Source: Bacteroidetes bacterium UBA2664 (GTDB lineage: Bacteria; Bacteroidota; Rhodothermia; Balneolales; Balneolaceae). Taken from it: a stretch of 64,000 nt of DNA. Location: positions 94,729-158,728 of the forward strand of contig DEMS01000002.1 of NCBI GenBank assembly GCA_002359315.1, given 5' to 3'. Numbering within the stretch: position 1 is the first letter of the stretch; each line of letters starts with the position of its first letter. The notes under the pieces were generated by a model. The model worked only from the letters and a program-made list of their open reading frames with translations, made no database searches and was not told the DNA's origin. This document shows, piece by piece, positions 1 through 8,292 of this stretch. The translations under genes and the position numbers were made by a program.

Positions 1-206
1 TAACTGTCTGCAATATCCCTTAGTATCATATCCGCTATGGGAGTTGAGGATTCCCCAATCGCAAATCTGGGATGACTCTTTTTTTCAATTACACAAACGT
101 TATATCCAATTTTTTTTAAACCCATTGCAGTTATTGATCCCCCAAAACCTGAACCAATAATTGCGATATCATAATTCTGATCGAACTCTTCTTTTAGGTT
201 TTTCAT
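1..206 (-). CDS. FAD-dependent oxidoreductase, halogenase-like, N-terminal fragment
   Basis: The start codon is complementary to 204-206 and the reading frame runs off the left edge, so only about 68 residues are present. They hold a Rossmann FAD-binding start (GSGFGG near residue 17), the end of the second strand (VIEKK), and then IGESSTP. A GxGxxG fold followed by GES-S/T is typical of flavin-dependent halogenases and related geranylgeranyl-reductase-type monooxygenases. The halogenase WxWxIP motif would lie outside the window, so halogenase and plain oxidoreductase cannot be separated. The start lies 5 bp after the stop of the radical SAM gene, so the two are almost surely co-transcribed. 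Confidence 0.75.
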   Translation of the reverse strand, partial: MKNLKEEFDQNYDIAIIGSGFGGSITAMGLKKIGYNVCVIEKKSHPRFAIGESSTPIADMILRDIADS

Positions 207-211
207 AATAC

Positions 212-1174
212 TCAGTTATCCCTGTCAGTCTCACTAATTCCATGACAGCTGCATTCTATTCTGGGTAATATTTTTTGGGTCACATTCATCGTTTCCAATC
301 GCTTTCTCCGCGGTTTGAAACACTCCATGCAACTTGAAAATTTTTCTAAATCCCATAAATCACAGTAAACAAGACCCTTTTTTAATCGTAATGAATCATC
401 ATAAACATTTTCCAGCTCTTCAAGTGTAGGCGGGTTAAAATCTCCTCCTTCTTCAAGAAGTTCCATGATCCCGTTTCCTCCTCTTGTCGGGATGATGGAA
501 CAGGCAGACACCCCTGTATCAAAAGCAAACTCAACCGATTTAAGACACCACTCTCTATTTTCTGCGACTCCCTTTAAAAATGGCGGATTCAAGAGAACAA
601 AAGCTCTGACAATAATATCAAGATCCCGAAGGAAGGAAACGGCTGTACTAAAATTTACTTTTGTAATCTGTTTATTAAGTTTAGGCATTACAACGGGATG
701 TATCGTTTCCAGCCCCATTGCAACCTCAAAAGTACCCGAAAGCATGTTTTTAAAATCAGAAATCTTATTTCCGATCAGTTTTGGATGATTTTCCACGACT
801 ACATGATCAAAATCACGTAACAGCTTAGCAATCTCTTTATAATCAGCAAACGGAATTGCCCGGCCGTCAAAAAAATTACCGCTGTTATATAGCTTGATAA
901 CAGAAGATTTCGGAAGCCTTTTTAATGCGTACTCAATTTGACGGGGAATGGCACCGATAGGTGTAGGCATATCCAATGTATGACGCCATAAATCACACAT
1001 CACACACTTGAATGGACACTCTTTGTTCGTAAGAAAAATAGTATTTACACTTTTCAGAGAACCATCAAACTGAATTTCTTCTTCATGGAGAAACAGATAT
1101 GGCTTATTAGCATCTAACTCCTCTTTTGGAGGTCGATGCTGTTCAATTGTTTGATTTCCAATCTCAGTTATCAA
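212..1174 (-). CDS. Radical SAM protein, RaSEA/COG1244-like
   Basis: A 320-residue protein with a CX3CX2C cluster motif (C53, C57, C60) that should bind the SAM-cleaving [4Fe-4S] cluster. The text around it (CDLW after the third Cys, then KLYNSGNFFD near 94-103) resembles archaeosine synthase subunit RaSEA and the uncharacterised COG1244 Fe-S oxidoreductases. The C-terminus has five more cysteines (C271, C282, C285, C308, C310), which could bind a second cluster. Archaeosine is an archaeal tRNA base and no TGT or ArcS-type partner is visible, so a different substrate is likely. It sits 57 bp after an asparagine-synthetase-like gene and 5 bp before a halogenase-like flavoprotein. The radical SAM assignment is firm; the function is unknown. 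Confidence 0.85.
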   Translation of the reverse strand: MITEIGNQTIEQHRPPKEELDANKPYLFLHEEEIQFDGSLKSVNTIFLTNKECPFKCVMCDLWRHTLDMPTPIGAIPRQIEYALKRLPKSSVIKLYNSGNFFDGRAIPFADYKEIAKLLRDFDHVVVENHPKLIGNKISDFKNMLSGTFEVAMGLETIHPVVMPKLNKQITKVNFSTAVSFLRDLDIIVRAFVLLNPPFLKGVAENREWCLKSVEFAFDTGVSACSIIPTRGGNGIMELLEEGGDFNPPTLEELENVYDDSLRLKKGLVYCDLWDLEKFSSCMECFKPRRKRLETMNVTQKILPRIECSCHGISETDRDN

Positions 1175-1231
1175 TTGATACCTATCTTTTCCTTAAGGAT
1201 ATTTAGTGACCCTCATTAGTTAAACAAATTT

Positions 1232-2560
1232 CTAAACATAAAGTGAGGCAAAATATTTTCTATATACCATCTCATCCTTTGGGAAAACTTTGTTAAAATC
1301 ATCCATCTCTACCGTACCGTGCTGCATTCTCCTTTTTGGAAATACGGGCATATCATGACCGGTTACAGCTTTAACACCACGTCTTACCACTTCACCTTTT
1401 AATGCATAGAGTTCCTCATGTTTCCAATCAGTGAGTTGAATGAATGGAATCCCTTCTGATACTTCAATAACATTAGGCAGTGTGTATGGACTGAAACCTT
1501 TAAACCCGAACTGACTCGCTGTTGCATAGGTACGTACATGCCCGCGGCTTTGTCCGCCGCTATATGTAAGTGAATGTTTCATCTTATCAACCCCCCACCC
1601 TTCATGATAAAGCAGAGGATTGTTCAATACACTGCGAATCGTAAGCTCCGGGTTCTCTTCAATAGGATAAGATTTCAGATTTTCATCTCCTCCATCACCA
1701 TCAACCAAATACTTCCAATCCGGATATCGATTGCGAAGTTTTTTACAGAGAGCCAAAACCATGGTTGCTGCTTCCACATCTCGCTGCTTATAGTCCTCAA
1801 TCACACGAATGGTCTCTTTATAGTCCAGATCAGATAATTCACCATCGATCAATTCATGGAACAGTCCCAGCCCCAGTTTATCAAGAAATTCATGTGCTTG
1901 CCTGCCATCGGGTCCACCGTTTACACTTAAAGTAAATGCTTTTAATCTGGCCGGCGATTCACCTCTTTGTAACAGCAGGTTATATAAAACCAAAAAAACA
2001 GAACCGCTGTCAATCCCACCCGAAAACAGAACACCAATCGGCTCATCTGCTGGGAAGCTATCTAACCACTTATTACACTCATTCGCCATGGCTCCAACAT
2101 AAGCCTCCCCTATTGCGTCCAGATCAGAGTTCAGTTTATTTCGCTCCGGAACAAAGTATCGCTTGTAGTCGGGATTGGGGTCCGGACATCCAATTACATC
2201 CAATCGTGTGACATAGTGTGCCGGGGCCATTCGGGTATAATCCGGACGAAACTGATAATCCATATCCTGATCTTTCAGATAGCTATGGATATCATCAATA
2301 CGGTCTGCAACAATTAACAACGGCCCTGACTCCTGTTTCGCCATAAAATAACGCATAGGACGCCCGATTGATCTGGCCATAAATACCTGTTCTCCTACTT
2401 TGGTCACGATAGCATAACTCCCCTCAATCTCCCGAACTTTGGCTGGATCGCCGGTAGCGACAATCTGTTCTGCTTCAGCGTTACTCATGTTAAAAATCTG
2501 ATTCTGATCCGGATCGATCAAGTTTACAAAATCGTGGAGTTTTTGAACTACTTTAGGCAT
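1232..2560 (-). CDS. Asparagine synthetase-like ATP-dependent amide ligase lacking the glutaminase Cys
   Basis: A 442-residue protein with the PP-loop ATP pyrophosphatase motif SGGIDS (180-185) and DGDGGDEN (287-294), both typical of the AsnB synthetase domain. The first 120 residues look like the second half of a class II glutamine amidotransferase domain. There is no Cys at position 2, so glutamine hydrolysis is not expected. Relatives without glutaminase activity include beta-lactam synthetases and lasso-peptide cyclases, which adenylate a carboxylate and close an amide bond. The adjoining radical SAM and flavin genes suggest a small-molecule or peptide modification role rather than asparagine synthesis. 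It is the first gene of the minus-strand group and is divergent from xylB. Confidence 0.8.
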   Translation of the reverse strand: MPKVVQKLHDFVNLIDPDQNQIFNMSNAEAEQIVATGDPAKVREIEGSYAIVTKVGEQVFMARSIGRPMRYFMAKQESGPLLIVADRIDDIHSYLKDQDMDYQFRPDYTRMAPAHYVTRLDVIGCPDPNPDYKRYFVPERNKLNSDLDAIGEAYVGAMANECNKWLDSFPADEPIGVLFSGGIDSGSVFLVLYNLLLQRGESPARLKAFTLSVNGGPDGRQAHEFLDKLGLGLFHELIDGELSDLDYKETIRVIEDYKQRDVEAATMVLALCKKLRNRYPDWKYLVDGDGGDENLKSYPIEENPELTIRSVLNNPLLYHEGWGVDKMKHSLTYSGGQSRGHVRTYATASQFGFKGFSPYTLPNVIEVSEGIPFIQLTDWKHEELYALKGEVVRRGVKAVTGHDMPVFPKRRMQHGTVEMDDFNKVFPKDEMVYRKYFASLYV

Positions 2561-2805
2561 GGTGTTTAATGATGTTTGATGTTAATATTGCCTCTTATTC
2601 AGATTATGATACGAAATTTGACGGGTAATTATTATCTGGAATTAGAGCAATTCAAGTATTATTTCGGCAATCTCTTTAAGCTGTTTCAACTTTTTATTGA
2701 ATAAATCTAACATCGAACGAATTGAGTTGGCTATTTCCCAACTTTTTCAAATCTTGCAGTTTCTATTACAAATTCACTCAGATTGTTTCGAATAGACAAA
2801 TATAT

Positions 2806-4320
2806 ATGACAATTAAACCGGCAAAACGGTATCTATTGGGGTATGATGTAGGCAGTTCTTCTGTGAAGGCTTCGTTAGTGGATTCTCAAACAGGTCAATC
2901 TATTGGATCAGCCATTTCACCTGATCAGGAAATGGCGATTCAATCCCCGAAACCGGGCTGGGCCGAACAGGACCCGGAGCTTTGGTGGCAACATATCAAA
3001 ACCGCTACTGCAAAACTCATCCAAAAATCGAAGGTCTCTTCTGATGAAATTGCTGCCATCGGCATCTCTTATCAGATGCATGGATTAGTATTGGTAGATA
3101 AAAATCATCAACCGCTCAGACCGTCCATTATTTGGTGCGATAGCCGTGCAGCTGACATCGGTCAACAAGCTTTTAATGATCTTGGGCATCAAATATGTTT
3201 AGAGCATTTCCTTAATTCCCCTGGCAATTTTACGGCATCCAAATTGAAATGGGTCAAGGAAAATGAACCGGTAGTGTATAGTAAAATCCACAAAATGATG
3301 CTTCCCGGTGATTATATTGCCATGAAAATGACCGGCGAGATCAGTACAACAAAAAGTGGTCTTTCTGAAGGGATATTATGGGATTATAAATCGAATAATT
3401 TAGCCGGCCTCCTACTCGATACTTATGATATCTCAAGTGAGCTGATCCCCGTGGCTCATGACTGTTTTGAATCAACCGCAGTACTCACCACTAAAGCAGC
3501 AGATGAGCTTGGATTGAAGGCCGGAATACCAATCAGCTACAGAGCCGGTGATCAACCCAATAATGCTTTTTCTCTCAATGTTCTTCAACCGGGTGAAATT
3601 GCAACAACAGCCGGCACTTCCGGGGTCATTTATGCCGTTAGTGAACAGCCCCTCTATGACCCAAAATCCAGGGTCAATTCCTTTATCCATGTAAATCATC
3701 AAACGTCAAATCCTTCGTACGGAGTTCTTTTATGTATCAATGGCACCGGAATTTTGAATAGCTGGATCAAACACAATCTTCTGTCAGATCGTATCAATTA
3801 TGATGAAATGAATAACATCGCTTCATCTATTCCGATTGGATCTGATGGACTCTCCATTTTTCCTTTTGGAAACGGAGCGGAACGAATTTTTGAAAATCAA
3901 AATCCCGGGTCAATTTTTTATGGGCTGGATTTTAACAGGCATCAATCCTCTCATATTTTAAGAGCGGCACAGGAAGGAATTGTATTTTCAATGAATTACG
4001 GATTCGAAATTATGAAAAAAATGGGCATTCAGGCAGATACCGTGAAAGCCGGTCACTCCAATATGTTTTTGAGTCCGCTTTTCAGGGAAGCTTTTGTAAA
4101 TTCTACTGAAACAGTACTTGAACTATACAATACGGATGGTGCCGAGGGTGCTGCCAGAGGTGCCGGGATAGGATCCGGAGTTTTTACTGATACAAAAGAG
4201 GCATTTTCAGGGTTAACTCAAATCGATACGATCTATCCGGATAAAAATAAGATTGCGCAGTATAAAGAAGCCTGTAATCTTTGGATGGATAAACTCAATA
4301 ATCACGTTTTAAATAAATAA
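2806..4320 (+). CDS. xylB: Xylulokinase
   Basis: FGGY-family sugar kinase that phosphorylates D-xylulose to xylulose 5-phosphate, feeding the pentose phosphate pathway in the cytoplasm. The 504-residue protein has the phosphate-1 loop DVGSSSVKA (14-22), GWAEQDPELWW (51-61), the ISYQMHGLV substrate segment (88-96), IIWCDSRA (108-115) and the catalytic Asp in RAGDQPNNA (D249). The frame is open upstream to 2722, but the extra 28 residues have no family counterpart, so the ATG at 2806 is preferred. xylA follows 7 bp after the stop, giving a xylBA pair. No transporter or XylR-type regulator is nearby. Confidence 0.95.
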   Translation: MTIKPAKRYLLGYDVGSSSVKASLVDSQTGQSIGSAISPDQEMAIQSPKPGWAEQDPELWWQHIKTATAKLIQKSKVSSDEIAAIGISYQMHGLVLVDKNHQPLRPSIIWCDSRAADIGQQAFNDLGHQICLEHFLNSPGNFTASKLKWVKENEPVVYSKIHKMMLPGDYIAMKMTGEISTTKSGLSEGILWDYKSNNLAGLLLDTYDISSELIPVAHDCFESTAVLTTKAADELGLKAGIPISYRAGDQPNNAFSLNVLQPGEIATTAGTSGVIYAVSEQPLYDPKSRVNSFIHVNHQTSNPSYGVLLCINGTGILNSWIKHNLLSDRINYDEMNNIASSIPIGSDGLSIFPFGNGAERIFENQNPGSIFYGLDFNRHQSSHILRAAQEGIVFSMNYGFEIMKKMGIQADTVKAGHSNMFLSPLFREAFVNSTETVLELYNTDGAEGAARGAGIGSGVFTDTKEAFSGLTQIDTIYPDKNKIAQYKEACNLWMDKLNNHVLNK

Positions 4321-4327
4321 TTCAGCC

Positions 4328-5647
4328 ATGAATCGAACCGACTATTTTCCAGGTATATCCAAAATTAAATATGAAGGGCCTACATCCGACAATCCACTTG
4401 CTTTTACCTATTATGATGAAAATCGTTTGGTAGCAGGAAAAACGATGAAGGATCATTTCAGGTTTGCAATCGCATACTGGCACTCCTTCTGCAATGAAAA
4501 CAGTGATCCATTTGGATCGGGAACAAGAACTTTTCCCTGGAACAGATCCTCAGACCCAATGGATAACGCGAAGTACCGGCTTGAAGCAGCATTTGAATTT
4601 TTTACAAAGTTAGGCACTCCCTATTACTGTTTTCATGACAGAGACCTCGCACCTGAAGGCAGCAGCGTATTGGAATCTGAAAAGAATCTTTCCAAGCTGG
4701 TTTCACTTGCAAAAGATTATCAGAAAGATACCTGTGTGAAGCTACTATGGGGTACTGCGAACCTCTTTTCCCATCCCAGATATATGAACGGAGCTGCCAC
4801 AAATCCGGATTTTGATGTGGTTTGTCATGCCGGAGCACAAGTGAAAGCAGCACTCGATGCAACCGTTGAACTGGGGGGTGAAAATTATGTCTTTTGGGGA
4901 GGCCGTGAAGGTTATATGCATCTTTTTAATACCAAAATGAAGATGGAGCTGGACCATCTGGGAATTTTTCTTCGTGCTGCCAGAGACTATGGACGAAAAA
5001 TTGGATTTGAGGGAAACTTCCTGATTGAACCCAAACCGATGGAACCCACAAAACATCAATATGATTTTGATGCAGCTACTGTGATCGGTTTTCTGCATGA
5101 GCAAGAGTTATTGGATGATTTCAAACTGAATATTGAAGCCAATCACGCAACACTGGCAAGTCACTCTTTTGCACACGATATCATGGTAGCAGCGGAAGCG
5201 GGGCTTCTGGGAAGTATCGACGCCAATCGTGGAGACCCTCAAAACGGATGGGATACTGATTATTTTCCAACGAATCTATATGATGCAGTTGAGGTTATGA
5301 TGATTCTTCTTGACCACGGTGGTATTGCCCCGGGTGGATTCAATTTTGATGCAAAAATCAGAAGGAATTCAACCGATAGTGAAGATCTTTTTTATGCTCA
5401 TATCGGAGGGATGGATACGTTTGCCCGCGGCCTTCTCATTGCAGACGAAATCCTTAACAATTCTGATTTCCGGACTTTGAGAGAAGGACGATATACCTCT
5501 TTTGAGAGTGGGAATGGTTTGCAATTTTCAAGTGAAGAATTAAGTCTTGAACAGTTGCGGGATCTGGCAAACAAAAATGGTGAGCCTGAGGTAAGAAGTG
5601 GGAAACAGGAACTGCTTGAAAATTTATTTAACCGGTATATTCGGTGA
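4328..5647 (+). CDS. xylA: Xylose isomerase
   Basis: Converts D-xylose to D-xylulose, the step before xylulokinase. The 439-residue length is that of class II xylose isomerases. The catalytic His lies in CFHDRDLAPEG (H103). Metal ligands are visible as E234 in IEPKPMEP, E270 and H273 in NIEANHAT, and D298 in GSIDANRGD, followed by the D309/D311 pair. WGGREGY (190-196) and the GG-NFDAK segment are also class typical. It is the second gene of the xylBA operon. Its 3' end faces a minus-strand sugar isomerase across a repeat-rich gap. Confidence 0.97.
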   Translation: MNRTDYFPGISKIKYEGPTSDNPLAFTYYDENRLVAGKTMKDHFRFAIAYWHSFCNENSDPFGSGTRTFPWNRSSDPMDNAKYRLEAAFEFFTKLGTPYYCFHDRDLAPEGSSVLESEKNLSKLVSLAKDYQKDTCVKLLWGTANLFSHPRYMNGAATNPDFDVVCHAGAQVKAALDATVELGGENYVFWGGREGYMHLFNTKMKMELDHLGIFLRAARDYGRKIGFEGNFLIEPKPMEPTKHQYDFDAATVIGFLHEQELLDDFKLNIEANHATLASHSFAHDIMVAAEAGLLGSIDANRGDPQNGWDTDYFPTNLYDAVEVMMILLDHGGIAPGGFNFDAKIRRNSTDSEDLFYAHIGGMDTFARGLLIADEILNNSDFRTLREGRYTSFESGNGLQFSSEELSLEQLRDLANKNGEPEVRSGKQELLENLFNRYIR

Positions 5648-5683
5648 GTTTTTTAATGCAATTATTTAATGGGCTCTAAAGAG

Positions 5684-5704
5684 ATCCTGAAACAAGTTCA
5701 GGAT
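5684..5704. repeat. Dispersed hairpin repeat, copy 1
   Basis: Perfect inverted repeat ATCCTGAA / TTCAGGAT with a 5-nt loop (ACAAG), preceded by GAG and followed by GAC. The same unit recurs at 44772-44792 and 53566-53586. All three copies lie between convergent genes, which suits a bidirectional terminator or a REP-like element. The core CAGGATGACTGTGAG is repeated directly about 86 bp downstream, starting near 5784. Confidence 0.8.
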
Positions 5705-5725
5705 GACTGTGAGTGTTAATCTGCC

Positions 5726-5776
5726 CTTCCACAGCTTTCGTTTAAAGTCCAAAAATCAGACTTTAAACTGTGGAAG
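5726..5776. repeat. Long two-part inverted repeat between xylA and the isomerase gene
   Basis: CTTCCACAG (5726-5734) and TTTAAAGTC (5741-5749) pair with GACTTTAAA (5759-5767) and CTGTGGAAG (5768-5776). This gives two 9-bp stems separated by a one-sided 6-nt bulge (CTTTCG) and closed by a 9-nt loop. It lies directly downstream of the dispersed hairpin, and together they form a composite element. It could fold as RNA from either strand and act in transcription termination. No T-tract follows, so that role is inferred. Confidence 0.7.
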
Positions 5777-5834
5777 ACAAAAACAGGATGACTGTGAGAG
5801 GGAACTTATCCTCCCACAGACTTCCAATAAACTC

Positions 5835-6887
5835 CTAAATTCCCAAAATCTTTCGATTCAACTCAGCGTCGCTGCCTCCGCCTGCAAAGTCGTCAAATGC
5901 TTTTTCAGTAACTCGTATGATATGATCCTTGATAAACTCTGCGCCTTCTTCTGCTCCCTGCTCCGGATGTTTTATACAACATTCCCACTCAAGAACAGCC
6001 CAGCAGTCGATACCATATTGGGAGAGTTTTGTAAATATACTCACAAAGTCTACCTGACCATCCCCCAGTGATCGGAATCGGCCCGGTCGGTCGACCCATC
6101 CCTGGTAGCCGCCATAAACACCGGATTTTCCTGTTGGATTGAATTCAGCGTCCTTCACATGAAATGATTTGATATAATCTTTGTAGATATCAATAAATGC
6201 CAGATAGTCGAGTTGTTGCAAGACAAAGTGGCTTGGATCGTAAAGAATTCGAGCTCTCGAGTGGTTTCCGGTGGCTTCCAAAAATCTTTCGTAGGTAATT
6301 CCATCATGCAGATCCTCACCGGGATGAAGTTCATAACATACGTCCACACCACACTCATCAAACGTATTCAAAATCGGCTTCCATAATCTGGCCAGTTCTT
6401 TGAAGCCATCCTCAACAAGGCCAGCGGGCCGTTGTGGCCATGGGTAAACAGTATGCCATAACAGTGAACCGGAAAAGGATGCATGTGCTTTCAATCCCAG
6501 ATTGGCACTTGCTTTGGCTGCATAGATCATCTGCTGTTCTGCCCACTTTTGACGTTCTTTCGGCTTTCCATGAACTTCGCCCGGAGCGAAACCATCAAAC
6601 ATCACATCATACGCAGGGTTTACAGCGACTAACTGCCCCTGCAAGTGAGTAGAAAGCTCTGTAATGGTTACACCGGTCTCTTCAACTTTTCCTTTATACT
6701 CATCTGCATATGTTTTGCTCTCTGCAACCTTTTTTAAATCGATCAATGAAGATTCCCAGGTCGGGATTTGAACTCCTGTATAACCCAAAGATGCAGCCCA
6801 TTTACAGATCGACTCCAGGTCATTAAATGGCGGTTGGACTCCGGCGAATTGTGCTAAAAATATTGCAGGTCCTTTAATTGATTTCAT
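5835..6887 (-). CDS. Sugar phosphate isomerase/epimerase family protein
   Basis: A 350-residue TIM-barrel protein of the xylose-isomerase-like (AP endonuclease 2) superfamily. Recognisable elements are the N-terminal AIFLAQFAG strand, CYELHPGEDLHDG with a likely metal-binding Glu and His, YDPSHF, SFHVKDAEF and the C-terminal VLEWECC segment. The set suits a divalent metal site that isomerises or epimerises a sugar or inositol derivative. The start overlaps the stop of the upstream Gfo/Idh/MocA gene by 4 bp (ATGA), so the two are translationally coupled. Such pairs usually act in inositol or uncommon-sugar catabolism. The exact substrate cannot be read from the sequence. Confidence 0.88.
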   Translation of the reverse strand: MKSIKGPAIFLAQFAGVQPPFNDLESICKWAASLGYTGVQIPTWESSLIDLKKVAESKTYADEYKGKVEETGVTITELSTHLQGQLVAVNPAYDVMFDGFAPGEVHGKPKERQKWAEQQMIYAAKASANLGLKAHASFSGSLLWHTVYPWPQRPAGLVEDGFKELARLWKPILNTFDECGVDVCYELHPGEDLHDGITYERFLEATGNHSRARILYDPSHFVLQQLDYLAFIDIYKDYIKSFHVKDAEFNPTGKSGVYGGYQGWVDRPGRFRSLGDGQVDFVSIFTKLSQYGIDCWAVLEWECCIKHPEQGAEEGAEFIKDHIIRVTEKAFDDFAGGGSDAELNRKILGI

Positions 6888-8041
6888 ATCTCAAACTCTG
6901 TCCATTTAGATGTTGATTGATTTGATTCAAGCATTTTTACAACAAAAGTCATTCCCCGTACACCGTCATTCACATCCGGAAAGTCATATGTTTTAATTGG
7001 TTTCAGTTTACCGGCCTGATGATCTCTTACAGCATCTTGGAATGCGATGTATATATTGGCAAATGCTTCAATATAGCCCTCCGGGTGCCCTGCCGGAAGT
7101 CTTGTATTTTTTGTCGCCAATTCAGAGAGATAGCCCGTTCCTGCTCTCAATATTTGTGCAGGCCCATCGAGTGGCTTAAAAAGTAGCGTATTCGGATTTG
7201 TGTGAGTCCACTCTATACCGGCTTTTTCACCATAAACTCTCAGCTTCAGATCATTTTCTTCACCTGCTGCAATCTGAGTCGCCATCAATACACCGGAAGC
7301 CCCATTATTAAATTTTAAAAGTGCGGCAGAGTCATCGTCCAATTTCCGGCCCTTTACTTTAATATTAACATCAGCACTGATCTTTGTTATTTCCAGGCCA
7401 CTTACATATTCTGCTAAATTTGCTGCATGGGTCCCGATATCACCGGTTGCTCCCCCCTGACCCGACTTTTCAGGGTCCGTACGCCATGAGGCCTGTTTAT
7501 TTCCTTCCTGTTCTAATGCAGTACTCAGCCATCCTTGTGGGTATTCCACATAAATTTTACGGATTGTCCCTAATTTTCCACTTCTGACCCTGTCTTTCGC
7601 TTCCTTAATCATCGGGTAACCTGTATAGGTATGGGTCAGAGCCAATATTAAACCGCTCTTTTCCACAATTTTTTTTAATTCTATTGCTTCATCCAGTGAA
7701 AATGCCAACGGTTTATCAATGATTACATGATAACCGTTTTCCAGTGCCAGTTTTGCCGGTTCAAAATGGACATGGTTCGGTGTGACTATAGATACGACCT
7801 CCATTCTTTGATCTGCCGGCAGCTTATTTTCCTTTTCAAACATCTCATGAAATGATCCATAAACTCTGGAAGAGTCGATGCCCAATGCCGAACCGGTTGC
7901 TTTAGACTTTTCCGGATTGCTGCTAAACGCACCGCAAACCAATTCAAAATAGTTATCCAGTGCGGCCGCTTTTCTGTGAACTTCACCGATAAAGGCTTCC
8001 AAACTGCCTCCAACCATCCCCATTCTTAATCTCTTCCCCAT
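6884..8041 (-). CDS. Gfo/Idh/MocA family NAD(P)-dependent oxidoreductase
   Basis: A 385-residue enzyme with an N-terminal Rossmann fold (GMVGGSLEAFIGEVH, residues 8-22) and the family DKPLAFSLDEA segment containing the conserved Lys-Pro. The C-terminal alpha/beta domain includes GDIGTHAANLAEY, with the expected Asp and His. The family oxidises sugar or inositol hydroxyls with NAD(P). It heads a two-gene operon with the TIM-barrel isomerase, which it overlaps by 4 bp. Its promoter should lie in the 251-bp divergent gap shared with thrS. Confidence 0.9.
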   Translation of the reverse strand: MGKRLRMGMVGGSLEAFIGEVHRKAAALDNYFELVCGAFSSNPEKSKATGSALGIDSSRVYGSFHEMFEKENKLPADQRMEVVSIVTPNHVHFEPAKLALENGYHVIIDKPLAFSLDEAIELKKIVEKSGLILALTHTYTGYPMIKEAKDRVRSGKLGTIRKIYVEYPQGWLSTALEQEGNKQASWRTDPEKSGQGGATGDIGTHAANLAEYVSGLEITKISADVNIKVKGRKLDDDSAALLKFNNGASGVLMATQIAAGEENDLKLRVYGEKAGIEWTHTNPNTLLFKPLDGPAQILRAGTGYLSELATKNTRLPAGHPEGYIEAFANIYIAFQDAVRDHQAGKLKPIKTYDFPDVNDGVRGMTFVVKMLESNQSTSKWTEFEI

Positions 8042-8292
8042 GTTATCCTGATCTGTTTTTTTTGTCTGGTTTAACGTTTATGAATCGGTTTTAACCTTTT
8101 AACCCATTCAACTGCGATCACTTAAATAGTATATCAAACCTTAATAAAGTAACTTTTTTTCAAAAAAAGTAGTTAGATCTTATGCTTGGATAATAAATTC
8201 GTTCAAAATTGAATACAACTTTTATCGGAAGTCAGCATTTTTGTATTTTACGGCTTAAAATAATTTTACTAATGAATGATTTAAGAGACTGA

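Noticed and set aside
465..788. Plus-strand 107-codon frame opposite the radical SAM gene
   Set aside because: It lies wholly inside a well-supported gene on the other strand and has no recognisable domain; a shadow frame.
5703..6071. Plus-strand 122-codon frame after xylA
   Set aside because: It covers the hairpin repeats and the end of the isomerase gene on the other strand, with no coding features.
8152..8170. Dyad ACTTTTTTTCAAAAAAAGT in the gap before thrS
   Set aside because: Runs of A and T form such dyads easily; no second line of evidence for an operator or terminator.
8042..8292. Possible T-box or other tRNA-sensing leader before thrS
   Set aside because: No T-box sequence, specifier stem or terminator/antiterminator pair was seen in the 251 bp.
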